From positions 186,001 to 250,000 of the forward strand of contig JAYRJQ010000001.1 of NCBI GenBank assembly GCA_041906185.1: a stretch of DNA of 64,000 nucleotides, written 5' to 3'. Every line of letters begins with the position of its first letter. The first letter of the stretch is position 1. The notes beneath the pieces are model-generated. The model was not told where the DNA came from, made no database searches, and saw only the letters and a program-made list of their open reading frames with translations. Both the position numbers and the translations under genes were made by a program. Below, piece by piece: positions 18,691 to 27,739 of the stretch. This stretch comes from Roseateles_B sp041906185 (lineage in GTDB: Bacteria; Pseudomonadota; Gammaproteobacteria; Burkholderiales; Burkholderiaceae_C).

Positions 18691-19930
18691 GTTCTACGAC
18701 AGCCTCGAAGCCCGCGACCCGCAGGTGCGCGAGGCCGCCCTGATGGCGGCGCTGCCGCGGCAGATCGCGCTGGCCCAGCAGCGCACCACGGCCTTCGCGG
18801 CGCTGCTGGCAGGCGTGGACGCCGCCGCCATCACCTCGCGCGCGGCGCTGGCGCAGCTGCCCGTCACGCGCAAGTCGGAATTGCTGGCGCGCCAGCAGGC
18901 GGTGCGGGCCGCGGGGGGCGATGCCTTCGGCGGCTTCTCGGCCATCGGCTGGGGCGCGGCGCGGCGGGTCTTCCAGTCACCCGGCACGATCTACGAGCCC
19001 GAGGGCGCCAGGCCCGACTACTGGCGCATGGCCCGCGCCCTGCATGCGGCCGGCCTGCGCGGCGGCGAGCTGCTGCACAACAGCTTCAGCTACCACCTCA
19101 CCCCCGCCGGCTCCATGATGGAAGGCGGCGCCCACGCCCTCGGCTGCACCGTGTTCCCGGGCGGTGTGGGCAACACGGAACTGCAGCTGCAGGCGATGGC
19201 GGAGCTGCGACCGTCCGGCTACATCGGCACGCCCAGCTTCCTCAAGATCCTCTTGGAGAAGGCCGCCGAGGCGGGCCAGACGCTGAGCCTGCGCAAGGCC
19301 ATGGTCAGTGGCGAGGCCTTCCCTTCCGCGCTGCGCGACTGGCTGCTGGAGCGCGGCATCGCCGGCTACCAGTGCTACGCGACGGCCGACCTGGGCCTGA
19401 TCGCCTACGAGACCGAGGCCCGCGAAGGGCTGGTGCTGGACGAGGGCGTGATCGTCGAGATCGTGCGTCCGGGCACAGGCGACCCGGTGGCCGAGGGCGA
19501 GGTCGGCGAGGTGGTGGTCACCACGCTGAATCCGGACTACCCGCTGATCCGCTTCGGCACGGGCGATCTCTCCGCCCTGATGCCCGGCGCCTGCCCCACG
19601 GGCCGCACCAACGCCCGTATCAAGGGCTGGATGGGCCGGGCGGACCAGAGCGCCAAGGTGCGCGGCATGTTCGTGCATGCGGGGCAGGTGGCCGAGGTGC
19701 TCCGGCGCTTCCCGGCGCTGGGCCGCGGCCGCCTCGTGGTGGAGGGCGAGCTGGCACAGGACCGCATGAGCCTGCAGGTCGAGCTGGCCGGCACGCCGGA
19801 CGGCCTGGCCGAGCCGCTCGTGGCCGCCCTGCGTGACGTGACCAAGCTGCGCGGCGAGGTGCAGTTCGTGGCGCCCGGCAGCCTGCCCAACGACGGCCGG
19901 GTGATCGAGGACCGCCGCAAGTTCGACTGA
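18683..19930 (+). CDS. Phenylacetate-CoA ligase-like AMP-binding enzyme
   Basis: A 415-residue adenylate-forming enzyme of the PaaK-like subgroup: LPVTRKSELLARQQAV, an SFSYHLTPAGSMMEGGAHALG region, ELRPSGYIGTPSFLKILLEKA and DYPLIRFGTGDLSAL. PaaK-type ligases activate aromatic acids to CoA thioesters. The usual glycine-rich TTGTTG-type P-loop is not obvious, so catalytic competence is uncertain. Three close starts exist (18674, 18677, 18683); the last has GGAG eight bases upstream. With the first ligase and the transporter this supports organic-acid catabolism. Confidence 0.82.
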   Translation: MSEFYDSLEARDPQVREAALMAALPRQIALAQQRTTAFAALLAGVDAAAITSRAALAQLPVTRKSELLARQQAVRAAGGDAFGGFSAIGWGAARRVFQSPGTIYEPEGARPDYWRMARALHAAGLRGGELLHNSFSYHLTPAGSMMEGGAHALGCTVFPGGVGNTELQLQAMAELRPSGYIGTPSFLKILLEKAAEAGQTLSLRKAMVSGEAFPSALRDWLLERGIAGYQCYATADLGLIAYETEAREGLVLDEGVIVEIVRPGTGDPVAEGEVGEVVVTTLNPDYPLIRFGTGDLSALMPGACPTGRTNARIKGWMGRADQSAKVRGMFVHAGQVAEVLRRFPALGRGRLVVEGELAQDRMSLQVELAGTPDGLAEPLVAALRDVTKLRGEVQFVAPGSLPNDGRVIEDRRKFD

Positions 19931-20062
19931 CGCGGCCTGTCTTGCAGGCACCTGACGTTCACTTGTGCGCACTCCGATGCCACATCGGTAGTTTCCGAGG
20001 CGCACGCGGGGATCAGCTCCACTAGCATCGTGCTGATACAAGCCACACCCATGGAGACAACC

Positions 20063-21049
20063 ATGCGCACCCGCCCCGCCACCCTCGGCATGATCACCCT
20101 CGCCAGCCTGATGGCGCTGCCTCTGGCCGCCCGGGCCGAATACCCCGAGAAGCCCATCACCATCGTCGTGCCCTTCTCGGCAGGCGGCCCGACCGACAAG
20201 GTGGCCCGCGACCTGGCGGAGTCCCTGCGCAAGACGCTCAACGCCACGCTGGTGATCGAGAACGTCGGCGGGGCCGGCGGCACGCTGGGGGCGACCAAGG
20301 TGGCCAAGGCCGCGCCCGACGGCTACACGGTGCTGCTGCACCACATCGGCATGGCCACCTCGCCCGCGCTGTACCGCAACCTGCAATACAAGACGCTGGA
20401 CGACTTCGAGTACCTGGGCCTGATCAACGAGGTGCCCATGACGCTGGTGGCCAAGCCCACCATGGCGGCCGCCAGCTACGGCGATCTGGCCAAGTGGATC
20501 GCCACCAACAAGGAGAAGGTCAACCTGGCCAACGCGGGCCTGGGCTCGGCCTCGCACCTGTGCGGCCTGCTGTTCCAGAGCACCATCAAGATCGACATGA
20601 CCACGGTCCCGTACAAGGGCACCGGCCCGGCCATGACGGACCTCATCGGCGGGCAGGTCGACATCATGTGCGACCAGACCACCAACACCACCTCGCAGAT
20701 CGAGGGCGGCAAGATCAAGGCCTATGCCGTGACCTCCACCAAGCGCCTGACGAGTCCGGCGCTGGCCAAGCTGCCCACGCTGGACGAGCTGGGGCTCAAG
20801 GGCTTCAACGTGGCCATCTGGCACGGCCTCTATGCGCCGCGGGGCACGCCCAAGCCGGTGCTGGACAAGCTCAACGCCGGCCTGAAGAAGGCCCTGCTGG
20901 ATCCGGACCTGCACAAGCGCCAGGAGGCGCTGGGCGCGGTGATCGTCGCTGATGCGCGCAACAACCCGGCCGAACACAAGAAGTTCGTGTCGGAAGAGAT
21001 CGCGAAGTGGGGCGCGGTGATCAAGGCGGCGGGCCAGTACGCGGACTGA
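20063..21049 (+). CDS. Bug/TctC-family tripartite tricarboxylate transporter substrate-binding protein
   Basis: 328 residues: a signal peptide (residues 1-24, ending ARA) then the family opening YPEKPITIVVPFSAGGPTDKVAR. GGAGGTLGATKVAKAAPDGYT and VPYKGTGPAMTDLIGGQVDIMCDQ are standard Bug motifs. These proteins bind carboxylates in the periplasm. No TctA or TctB membrane genes are adjacent, so it may be one of the many orphan Bug receptors of Burkholderiales. ATG 20063 follows GGAG by six bases. Confidence 0.9.
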   Translation: MRTRPATLGMITLASLMALPLAARAEYPEKPITIVVPFSAGGPTDKVARDLAESLRKTLNATLVIENVGGAGGTLGATKVAKAAPDGYTVLLHHIGMATSPALYRNLQYKTLDDFEYLGLINEVPMTLVAKPTMAAASYGDLAKWIATNKEKVNLANAGLGSASHLCGLLFQSTIKIDMTTVPYKGTGPAMTDLIGGQVDIMCDQTTNTTSQIEGGKIKAYAVTSTKRLTSPALAKLPTLDELGLKGFNVAIWHGLYAPRGTPKPVLDKLNAGLKKALLDPDLHKRQEALGAVIVADARNNPAEHKKFVSEEIAKWGAVIKAAGQYAD

Positions 21050-21181
21050 GCGGCGCGGCGGCGGGCGGCGCTTTGCGCCTGGACCGGTGACGCGGCTGGC
21101 GTATTCTTGAATCCGCAGCCTCGCCCCGGCGGGCCTGACGTCCCGACTTCCCTTTTCGGCCCCTCACCGGGCCCGCTCCCG

Positions 21182-22108
21182 ATGTCCTGTTCCCGTGATG
21201 CCCCGGCCGATGCCCCGGTGTGCCTGCCGCGCCGCGCGCTGCTGCGCCAGGGGCTCGGCCTGGGCCTGGGCGGTGCCGCAGCCGCCCTCGGCGGGCCGGA
21301 CGCTCTGGCAGGCGAGGCGCCCCGCCTGCTGCCGGCCCTGATCCCCGACGACGTGCTGCTGGACTACCAGCGCTTCCTGGCCGGGCGCGATCCGCGGGCC
21401 GTCACCGACTACGGCGGGCCGCATGCCCGGCGGGATGTCGTCGAGGTGCTGCTGATCCAGCAGGCCCTGGCCCGGCAGGACGGCGCGCTGCGCCTGAGCC
21501 TCTCGCCCATGCCCACCAGCCAGCGCCTGCAGGCGGAGCTGCGCTCGGGCCACGCGGCCTGCAGCGCCACCAGCTACTGGCGCGAGGACTTTCCGCAGCC
21601 CGACGGCCTGCTGTTCAGCGACCCGCTGCTCGAAGAGGGCGAGTTCGAGGCCGGCTTCTACACGACGCCCGGCAATGCCCGCGCGCTGGCGGCCCGCAGC
21701 CTGCAGGACCTGCAGCAGCTGCGCGTGCTGAGCAACCGCAGCTGGCGCGTGGACTGGCAGACGCTGGAGCAGCTGGGCTTCTCGCGGCTCGAGCATGTGG
21801 CCAGCTGGAACCTGATGCCGCGCATGGTGCAGCAGGACCGCGCCGACGTGCTCCTGGCGCCGTTCCAGCCCACGGCGGACCTCTCGATGACCGTCGAGGG
21901 CGTGCGCCTGGTGCCCGTGCCGGGGCTGAAGATCCGCATGCGTGGCACGCGACATGTGCTCATCTCCAGCACGCACGAGCAGGGCCCCCGGCTGCGCACG
22001 CAGCTCAACGCGGGCCTGGCGGCGCTGCGCCAGCAGGGCATCCTGCGCCGCGCCTACGAGCAGTGCGGCTTCTTCAATGCCCGGGTGGCGGGGTGGACGC
22101 GGCTCTGA
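21182..22108 (+). CDS. Putative exported solute-binding-like protein
   Basis: A 308-residue protein with a likely twin-arginine signal (PRRALLRQGLGLGLGGAAAALGG, written here only as RR followed by a Gly/Ala core, residues 19-41). The mature region resembles extracellular solute-binding proteins: KLSP-like strand LRLSLSPMPTSQR, a Cys-containing loop (HAACSATSYWRED) and a repeated domain-2 pattern ending LRQQGILRRAYEQCGFF. No transporter gene is nearby. ATG 21182 is preferred over 21107 because it places the signal at the N-terminus. Function beyond ligand binding is not claimed. Confidence 0.6.
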   Translation: MSCSRDAPADAPVCLPRRALLRQGLGLGLGGAAAALGGPDALAGEAPRLLPALIPDDVLLDYQRFLAGRDPRAVTDYGGPHARRDVVEVLLIQQALARQDGALRLSLSPMPTSQRLQAELRSGHAACSATSYWREDFPQPDGLLFSDPLLEEGEFEAGFYTTPGNARALAARSLQDLQQLRVLSNRSWRVDWQTLEQLGFSRLEHVASWNLMPRMVQQDRADVLLAPFQPTADLSMTVEGVRLVPVPGLKIRMRGTRHVLISSTHEQGPRLRTQLNAGLAALRQQGILRRAYEQCGFFNARVAGWTRL

Positions 22109-22163
22109 GCCGTGCTTCGCAGGGCGCAGCCCGGCGCCTGGTCGGGCGCTGCAGTCGGGTGCT

Positions 22164-22532
22164 TCAGCCGGGCAGGTCCACCAGCACGAAATGCTTGCGC
22201 ACGGGGTCGATCACCTCGAACTCGCCCCGGAATCCCGGCGGGATGACCGCAGCCTCGCCAGGCCCGACCTCGGTGCGCTGGCCGTCGGGGCCATGCAGGC
22301 AGATCCGGCCCTCGAGCACATGGAAGTACTCCTGCTTGCCGGCGGGGAACTCGATGCGCCAGCGGCCGACCTCGCAGGCCCAGACGCCCGCGCTCATGGG
22401 GCCGGCCTCGTGCATCAGCCAGGTCTGGCGCATCGGAGCGCCCTCGACGCGGCGGTCTTCGCGCGGCTGGTCCCACTGCGGGGCGAGGCCCTCGGTGGCG
22501 GTGATGGGGATGATGCGGGGCGCGGTGCTCAT
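22164..22532 (-). CDS. Cupin-domain protein
   Basis: A 122-residue single-domain cupin. Cupin motif 1 is approximated by WRIEFPAGKQEYFHVLEGRI and motif 2 by PGEAAVIPPGFRGEFEV. The expected metal-ligand histidines are reduced to one clear His in the first motif, so metal binding is uncertain. The sequence resembles the DUF861/EutQ-like subgroup. It is 18 bases downstream of the VOC gene on the same strand and is probably co-transcribed with it. Confidence 0.8.
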   Translation of the reverse strand: MSTAPRIIPITATEGLAPQWDQPREDRRVEGAPMRQTWLMHEAGPMSAGVWACEVGRWRIEFPAGKQEYFHVLEGRICLHGPDGQRTEVGPGEAAVIPPGFRGEFEVIDPVRKHFVLVDLPG

Positions 22533-22550
22533 GGAAGGCGGCTCCCCGGC

Positions 22551-22940
22551 TCAGGCCTCGGCCGCGGTGCAGACCACGGCGAGCTTGTTGCCGTCGAGGT
22601 CCCGGAAGTAGGCGGCGTAGAAGTTGGGACCGTAGTCGCGCAGCCCGGGGCGGCCCTCGCAGCGGCCGCCGGCGGCCAGGGCGGCGGCGTGCACGGCGTC
22701 CACCTGGGCGCGCGTCGCGGCGGCCAGGGCCAGCATGCTGCCGTTGCCCACGGTCGCGGGGGCGTCGTCATAGGGCTTGCAGATCCACAGGAAGGCCTTG
22801 GCGTCGGGCGCGTCCGGGCCGTAGCCGCAGAACTCGTCGTCGGCGTAGGTGCTCTTCAGGCCTAGCGGCGCCAGCACGGCGTCGTAGAAGCGCCGGGCGG
22901 CCTGGCGGTCGTTGCTGCCCAGGGTGGCATAGGAAAGCAT
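22551..22940 (-). CDS. VOC-family (glyoxalase/bleomycin-resistance-like) protein
   Basis: 129 residues with the paired beta-alpha-beta-beta-beta modules of the vicinal oxygen chelate fold: MLSYATLGSNDRQAARRFYDAVLAPLG at the start and NFYAAYFRDLDGNKLAVVC at the end. Members include glyoxalase-like enzymes and drug-binding proteins; residues here do not single out a reaction. It lies between dtd and the cupin gene on the minus strand. Confidence 0.85.
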   Translation of the reverse strand: MLSYATLGSNDRQAARRFYDAVLAPLGLKSTYADDEFCGYGPDAPDAKAFLWICKPYDDAPATVGNGSMLALAAATRAQVDAVHAAALAAGGRCEGRPGLRDYGPNFYAAYFRDLDGNKLAVVCTAAEA

Positions 22941-22956
22941 GGGATCTCCTCGGGGG

Positions 22957-23397
22957 TCAGGTCATGCGCAGGGGAATGGTGACCGGGCCGTCGTTGACCA
23001 GGTGCACCTGCATGTCGGCGCCGAACTCGCCGCAGGCCACCTGCGGGTGCAGGCGGCGGGCGATGCTCAGGCAGTGCTCATACAGGCGCCGGCCCAGCTC
23101 GGCCGGGGCGGCGCCGGTGAAGCTGGGGCGGTTGCCGCCGCTCGTGTCCGCCGCGAGCGTGAACTGCGAGACGATCAGCAGGCCGCCGTTCACGTCCTGC
23201 ACGCTGCGGTTCATCTTGCCGGCCTCGTCGCTGAAGACGCGCAGCTTGAGCACCTTCTGGAGGAGCTTCTCGGCGACGGCCTCGGTGTCCGTGGGTTCCG
23301 CGCACACCAGCATCAGGAAGCCGGGGCCGATCTGGCCGGTGATGCGCCCGGCCACTTCGACGCGGGCTTCACTCACACGTTGCAGGATCGCGATCAT
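22957..23397 (-). CDS. dtd: D-aminoacyl-tRNA deacylase
   Basis: A 146-residue protein matching Dtd, which hydrolyses D-amino acids from tRNA and so protects translation. It starts MIAILQRVSEARVEVAG, has the catalytic LIVSQFTLAAD motif (SQxT) and the NRPSFTGAAPA loop that corresponds to the Gly-cisPro selectivity region. ATG 23397 overlaps the stop of the upstream cation-efflux gene (ATGA), so the two are probably coupled. Confidence 0.95.
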   Translation of the reverse strand: MIAILQRVSEARVEVAGRITGQIGPGFLMLVCAEPTDTEAVAEKLLQKVLKLRVFSDEAGKMNRSVQDVNGGLLIVSQFTLAADTSGGNRPSFTGAAPAELGRRLYEHCLSIARRLHPQVACGEFGADMQVHLVNDGPVTIPLRMT

Positions 23398-24296
23398 GGG
23401 CCGATGCCCTCCGTGTCCTTGGGGTCGTTGAAGTGCGCCTCGACGTCCATCGGCAGCAGCTGGATGCTGGCGCGCAGGCCCGGCACCGCCGCCATCAGCG
23501 CGCGCTCCACCGCGCCGCGCTCGGCCGCGGCCTGGCCGAGCGACCAGCCCGAGGGCATGTGCATGTGCATGTCCACGTAGCGGCGCTGGCCGGAGACGCG
23601 CGTGGCGATGTGGTCGAAGCGCACCTGCTGGTGGCTGCAGCGCTCGAGCACCGCGTGGATCGCCGCCTGGCTCTCGCTGTCCAGCGCCTCGTCCATCAGG
23701 CCGGCGGCGGACTCCATCACCAGCAGCGCGCCCTCGCGCAGGATGTTCAGCGCCACGAGCACGGCGATCACCGGGTCCAGCCACAGCCAGCCGGTGGCCA
23801 TCACGCCGATCAGGCCGGCGACGACGCCGATGGAGGTCCAGACATCGGTGAACAGGTGCCGCGCATCGGCCTCCAGCGCCTTGGAGCGGTGCTCGCGGGC
23901 TTTCTTCATCATCGCGAAGGCGAGGCCGCCGTTGAGCGCCGAGCTCACGAGCGACAGCACCATGCCCAGGCCCAGCTGCTCCACGGGCTGCGGGCTCAGC
24001 AGGCGGTGCACGGCGGCCCAGATGATGCCGGCCGCCGCCGCGAAGATCAGCACGCCCTCGAAGCCGCTGGAGAAGTACTCGGCCTTGTGGTGGCCGAAGG
24101 GGTGGTCCTCGTCGGGCGGACGCTGGGCCACGGTCACCATGGCCAGGGCGAACATGGCGCCGGCGAGGTTGACGAGGGACTCCAGGGCGTCCGAGAGCAG
24201 GGAGACGGAGCCGGTCCAGTACCACGCCCCGGTCTTCAGGGCGATGGTGACGGCCGCCACCGCGACGGAGAGCTTGAGGTAGCTGGAGACTTGCAT
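23394..24296 (-). CDS. Cation diffusion facilitator family transporter
   Basis: A 300-residue CDF protein that would export divalent metal in exchange for protons. Metal-site motifs are visible in the membrane segments: SLLSDALESLVNL (SDxxxS/N type) in TM2 and DARHLFTDVWTS (HxxxD) in TM5. HPFGHHKAEYFSSG lies in the loop before TM3. About six membrane segments are followed by a cytoplasmic domain ending with a His-containing MHMHMPSGW stretch. Metal specificity (Zn, Fe, Mn) cannot be read with confidence. Confidence 0.9.
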   Translation of the reverse strand: MQVSSYLKLSVAVAAVTIALKTGAWYWTGSVSLLSDALESLVNLAGAMFALAMVTVAQRPPDEDHPFGHHKAEYFSSGFEGVLIFAAAAGIIWAAVHRLLSPQPVEQLGLGMVLSLVSSALNGGLAFAMMKKAREHRSKALEADARHLFTDVWTSIGVVAGLIGVMATGWLWLDPVIAVLVALNILREGALLVMESAAGLMDEALDSESQAAIHAVLERCSHQQVRFDHIATRVSGQRRYVDMHMHMPSGWSLGQAAAERGAVERALMAAVPGLRASIQLLPMDVEAHFNDPKDTEGIGP

Positions 24297-24458
24297 GATG
24301 GGCCGGATTCTCGCCGCTGCGGGGCCTGTCTTTTTGCAATGCGAACGGTTCGCTTTTCGTGAACCCTGCGGCCGCGCGGGCCGGGGGTGGCGGTCCTACA
24401 ATCGCCGCGAGTTCCGCGGGCTCATCCGTCTTTCCCGCGCCTTCCTGCCGAACAGTCC

Positions 24459-25370
24459 ATGAAGAACGATCCCGCCCTGCACACCGACGTGTCCCACATC
24501 GCCCCGCGCGAGAAGGCCGAGATCCTCTCCCAGGCGCTGCCCTACATCCGCAAGTTCCACGGCAAGACCATCGTGATCAAGTACGGCGGCAACGCCATGA
24601 CCGATCCGGTGCTGCAGCAGGACTTCGCCGAGGACGTGGTCCTGCTGAAGCTGGTCGGCATGAACCCCGTGGTGGTGCACGGCGGCGGCCCGCAGATCGA
24701 GGAGCTGCTGACCAAGCTCGGCAAGAAGGGCCAGTTCATCCAGGGCATGCGCGTCACCGACAAGGAGACCATGGACGTGGTCGAGTGGGTGCTGGCCGGC
24801 GAGGTGCAGCAGGACGTCGTGGGCCTCATCAACGCCGCCGGCGGCAAGGCCGTGGGCCTGACGGGCCGGGACGGCGGCATGATCCGCGCCAAGCAGCTGA
24901 AGGTCCAGGACAAGGACGATCCCAGCAAGGAGCACGACATCGGCCAGGTCGGGGACATCGTCTCCATCGACCCGAGCGTGGTGAAGGCGCTGCAAGACGA
25001 CCAGTTCATCCCCGTCGTGAGCCCCATCGGCTTCGGCGAGAACAACGAGAGCTACAACATCAACGCCGACGTCGTGGCCGCCAAGCTGGCCACGGTGCTG
25101 CAGGCCGAGAAGCTGCTGATGCTGACCAACATCCGCGGCGTGCTGGACAAGGAAGGCCAGCTGATGACCGAGCTGACGCCCCGCCGCATCGACGAGCTGG
25201 TGGCGGACGGCACGATCAGCGGCGGCATGATCCCCAAGATCGCCGGCGCCATTGACGCGGCCAAGAGCGGCGTCAACGCCGTGCACATCATCGACGGCCG
25301 CGTGCCGCATGCCATGCTGCTGGAGATCCTCTCCGACCAGGCCTACGGCACGATGATCCGCTCGCACTGA
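24459..25370 (+). CDS. argB: Acetylglutamate kinase
   Basis: 303 residues. ArgB phosphorylates N-acetylglutamate in arginine biosynthesis. IVIKYGGNAM is the ATP-binding glycine-rich start, VVVHGGGPQIEELL the second glycine loop, and GLTGRDGGMIRAKQL plus NINADVVAAKLA are typical. The C-terminal GGMIPKIAGAIDAAKSGVNAVHIIDGR matches the arginine-sensitive group. ATG 24459 starts the conserved protein; an upstream extension has no ribosome site. It precedes the HAD gene by 13 bases. Confidence 0.97.
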   Translation: MKNDPALHTDVSHIAPREKAEILSQALPYIRKFHGKTIVIKYGGNAMTDPVLQQDFAEDVVLLKLVGMNPVVVHGGGPQIEELLTKLGKKGQFIQGMRVTDKETMDVVEWVLAGEVQQDVVGLINAAGGKAVGLTGRDGGMIRAKQLKVQDKDDPSKEHDIGQVGDIVSIDPSVVKALQDDQFIPVVSPIGFGENNESYNINADVVAAKLATVLQAEKLLMLTNIRGVLDKEGQLMTELTPRRIDELVADGTISGGMIPKIAGAIDAAKSGVNAVHIIDGRVPHAMLLEILSDQAYGTMIRSH

Positions 25371-25383
25371 GCGCGGGGCCTGG

Positions 25384-26151
25384 ATGCGGCGCCCCCCGCT
25401 GCGCCACGTCGGCCGGGCTCGCCAGCGGGGCGAGGGGCCGGTGTGGTTCTTCGACCTCGACAACACGCTGCACAACGCCTCGGACCGCGTCTTCGGCGCG
25501 CTCAATGTGGCCATGACGGCCTACATCGAGCGGCAGCTGGGCGTGGACACCGCGGAGGCGAACCGCCTGCGCCGCCTCTACTGGGCCCGCTACGGCGCCA
25601 CGCTGACCGGCCTGGTGCGCCACCACGGCGTCGATGCCGCCCACTTCCTGGCCGAGACGCACGCACTGCCCGGCATGGAGCGCCATCTGCACGGCCATGC
25701 GCATGACCTCGCGGCGCTGCGCCGCTTGCCTGGGCGCAAGTTTCTTCTGACGAACGGGCCGGAGGCCTACGCGTGGCGCGTGCTGCAGGCGGTGGGGCTG
25801 GCGCAGGACTTCGAGGGCGTGATCGCGCTGGAGCAGATGCGCGTGTTCGGCGTGCTGCGGCCCAAGCCGGACCGCCGGATGTTCCGCCACCTGCTGGCCC
25901 GGCTCGACCTGCGCCCGGCGCAGTGCATCCTGGTGGAAGACAGCCTCATGCACCAGAAGGCGGCCCGCTCGCTGGGCCTGCGCACGGTGTGGGTCCAGCG
26001 CTGGCTGCGCGCCTCGCTGCATGGCCCCGAGTCGCACCTGCCGCTGCGGCGCCGTCCGGCCTATGTGGACCGCCGCGTCAGCGGGCTTTGCGATCTGCGC
26101 TGGCGTGCACTCATCCACATTACGGAGAAGGCCGGAGGGGGTTTTCCATAG
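25384..26151 (+). CDS. HAD-superfamily pyrimidine 5'-nucleotidase-like phosphatase
   Basis: 255 residues. The nucleophile motif is FDLDNTLHN (DxDxT), followed by a helical cap (YWARYGATLTGLVRHHGVD), the second motif LLTNGP and the acidic motif VEDSLMHQKAAR. The pattern matches SDT1/YjjG-like pyrimidine nucleotidases. A roughly 45-residue basic C-terminal extension is unusual. The N-terminal 18 residues are also extra, and the true start could be inside at the GTG near 25441. Confidence 0.85.
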   Translation: MRRPPLRHVGRARQRGEGPVWFFDLDNTLHNASDRVFGALNVAMTAYIERQLGVDTAEANRLRRLYWARYGATLTGLVRHHGVDAAHFLAETHALPGMERHLHGHAHDLAALRRLPGRKFLLTNGPEAYAWRVLQAVGLAQDFEGVIALEQMRVFGVLRPKPDRRMFRHLLARLDLRPAQCILVEDSLMHQKAARSLGLRTVWVQRWLRASLHGPESHLPLRRRPAYVDRRVSGLCDLRWRALIHITEKAGGGFP

Positions 26152-26259
26152 CCCCCTGATCGCCCGATGCCGCGGGCCTGTTTTTGACGGTAGCATGCGC
26201 CTCGCAGTGGCGGCGGTGCACCTGCCCCGCACAGCCGGGTAGAGAAGAACGACAAGCTC

Positions 26260-26943
26260 ATGTCATTGTTCAGCGTTCTGATTGTCGAAGACCAGGTCCG
26301 TTTCCGGGAAGCCTTCGAGAAGTCCTTGTCCCAGGCCGGTGACATCCGCCTGCTGGGCATGGCCTCCGACCTGCAGCAGGGGCGCCGGATGTTCGATCAG
26401 CTGCGCCCCGACGTGCTGCTGGTGGATCTGGACCTCCCGGGCGGCAGCGGCATCGAGCTCATCCGCCACGCCGCGCAGGCCCATCCCGACTGCGAAGTCA
26501 TGGTGATCTCCGTTTTCGGCGACGAGCAGCACGTGCTGTCCAGCATCGAGGCCGGCGCCACCGGCTATCTCCTCAAGGACAGCCTCGCCCTCGACCTCCC
26601 CGACCAGCTGCGCGCGCTGCGCAGCGGTGGCAGCCCCATCAGCCCGGTCATCGCGCGGCGCCTGCTGCTGCGCCTGAACGCCGGCACCCAGCATCTGCAC
26701 GGCCTGCCGGCCGAGACGGGCGCCGCGCCGCTGGACGAGAACGTGATCGCGCTGTCCGAACAGGAATCGCGCGTGCTGCACCTCGCGGCCAAGGGCTTCA
26801 CCTTCGACGAGATCGCGCAGTTCCTGCAGGTCTCGCCGCACACGGTCATGACCTATGTCAAGCGCATCTACCGCAAGCTGCAGGTGCGCTCCAAGGTCGA
26901 GGCCATCTACGAGGCGCGCCGCCTGGGCTGGCTGCGCGACTGA
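26260..26943 (+). CDS. NarL/LuxR-type response regulator
   Basis: 227 residues: a receiver domain with phospho-acceptor Asp56 (LLVDLDLPGGSG), Glu10/Asp11 acidic pocket and a GYLLKDS lysine, joined to a C-terminal LuxR-type helix-turn-helix (LSEQESRVLHLAAKGFTFDEIAQFLQVSPHTVMTYVKRIYRKL). No histidine kinase is adjacent, so its partner must be encoded elsewhere. Related regulators sit near argB-like loci in other betaproteobacteria, but the regulon is unknown. Confidence 0.92.
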   Translation: MSLFSVLIVEDQVRFREAFEKSLSQAGDIRLLGMASDLQQGRRMFDQLRPDVLLVDLDLPGGSGIELIRHAAQAHPDCEVMVISVFGDEQHVLSSIEAGATGYLLKDSLALDLPDQLRALRSGGSPISPVIARRLLLRLNAGTQHLHGLPAETGAAPLDENVIALSEQESRVLHLAAKGFTFDEIAQFLQVSPHTVMTYVKRIYRKLQVRSKVEAIYEARRLGWLRD

Positions 26944-27010
26944 GCGCCGCGCGCGGCCACCCTCGCATCAGCCGGGGGGCCCGCGGGCCTGTGCCAGAAT
27001 CCACAGCGCC

Positions 27011-27676
27011 ATGCACGTCGCCGCCACCCCCGATCTGGACCCCGAAGACCCTGCCGCCGGCACCGCCGCCGCGGCAGCGCCCGAGACCAAGCGCCGCACG
27101 CGCCCCAAGCCCGGCGAGCGCCGCGTGCAGATCCTGCAGACCCTCGCCAGCATGCTGGAGCAGCCGGGCGCCGAGCGCGTCACCACGGCCGCCCTGGCGG
27201 GTCGCCTGGAGGTCAGCGAGGCCGCGCTGTACCGGCATTTCGCGAGCAAGGCCCAGATGTTCGAGGGCCTCATCGAGTTCATCGAGTCCAGCATCTACAC
27301 CCTGCTGAACCAGATCACCGAGCGCGAGGCCGCGGGCCTCGTGCAGGCGCAGCGCATCGTCTCGGTGCTGCTGCAGTTCGGCGAGCGCAACCCGGGCATG
27401 AGCCGGGTGATGGTGGGGGACGCCCTCGTCTACGAGAACGAGCGGCTGATCCAGCGCATGAACCTGTTCTTTGATCGCGTCGAGGCCACGCTGCGGCAGG
27501 TCCTGCGCCAGGCGGCCGAGGCCGACGGCTCGGACACGCCGACGGTGCAGGCCAACGCCCAGGCCTCGGTGCTGGTGAGCTTCATCATCGGCCGCCTGCA
27601 GCGCTATGCCCGATCGGGCTTCAAGCGCATACCCACCGAGCAGCTGGACGTCGCCCTGGCGCTGCTGACGCGCTGA
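27011..27676 (+). CDS. slmA: Nucleoid occlusion factor SlmA (TetR family)
   Basis: 221 residues. SlmA binds chromosomal sites and blocks FtsZ assembly over the nucleoid. The helix-turn-helix is ERVTTAALAGRLEVSEAALYRHFASKAQMFEGLIEFIE and the C-terminal part (NPGMSRVMVGDALVYENERLIQRMNLFFDRVEATLRQVLR) is characteristic of SlmA and not of drug-responsive TetR proteins. The first 35 residues are Ala/Pro-rich and specific to this lineage. No operon partner is obvious. Confidence 0.93.
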   Translation: MHVAATPDLDPEDPAAGTAAAAAPETKRRTRPKPGERRVQILQTLASMLEQPGAERVTTAALAGRLEVSEAALYRHFASKAQMFEGLIEFIESSIYTLLNQITEREAAGLVQAQRIVSVLLQFGERNPGMSRVMVGDALVYENERLIQRMNLFFDRVEATLRQVLRQAAEADGSDTPTVQANAQASVLVSFIIGRLQRYARSGFKRIPTEQLDVALALLTR

Positions 27677-27739
27677 GTCCGCGGCCCACGGCAGGCCCGC
27701 GTTCCCTCTCTCATGCCCCGGACCACCGGGAAGATCGCC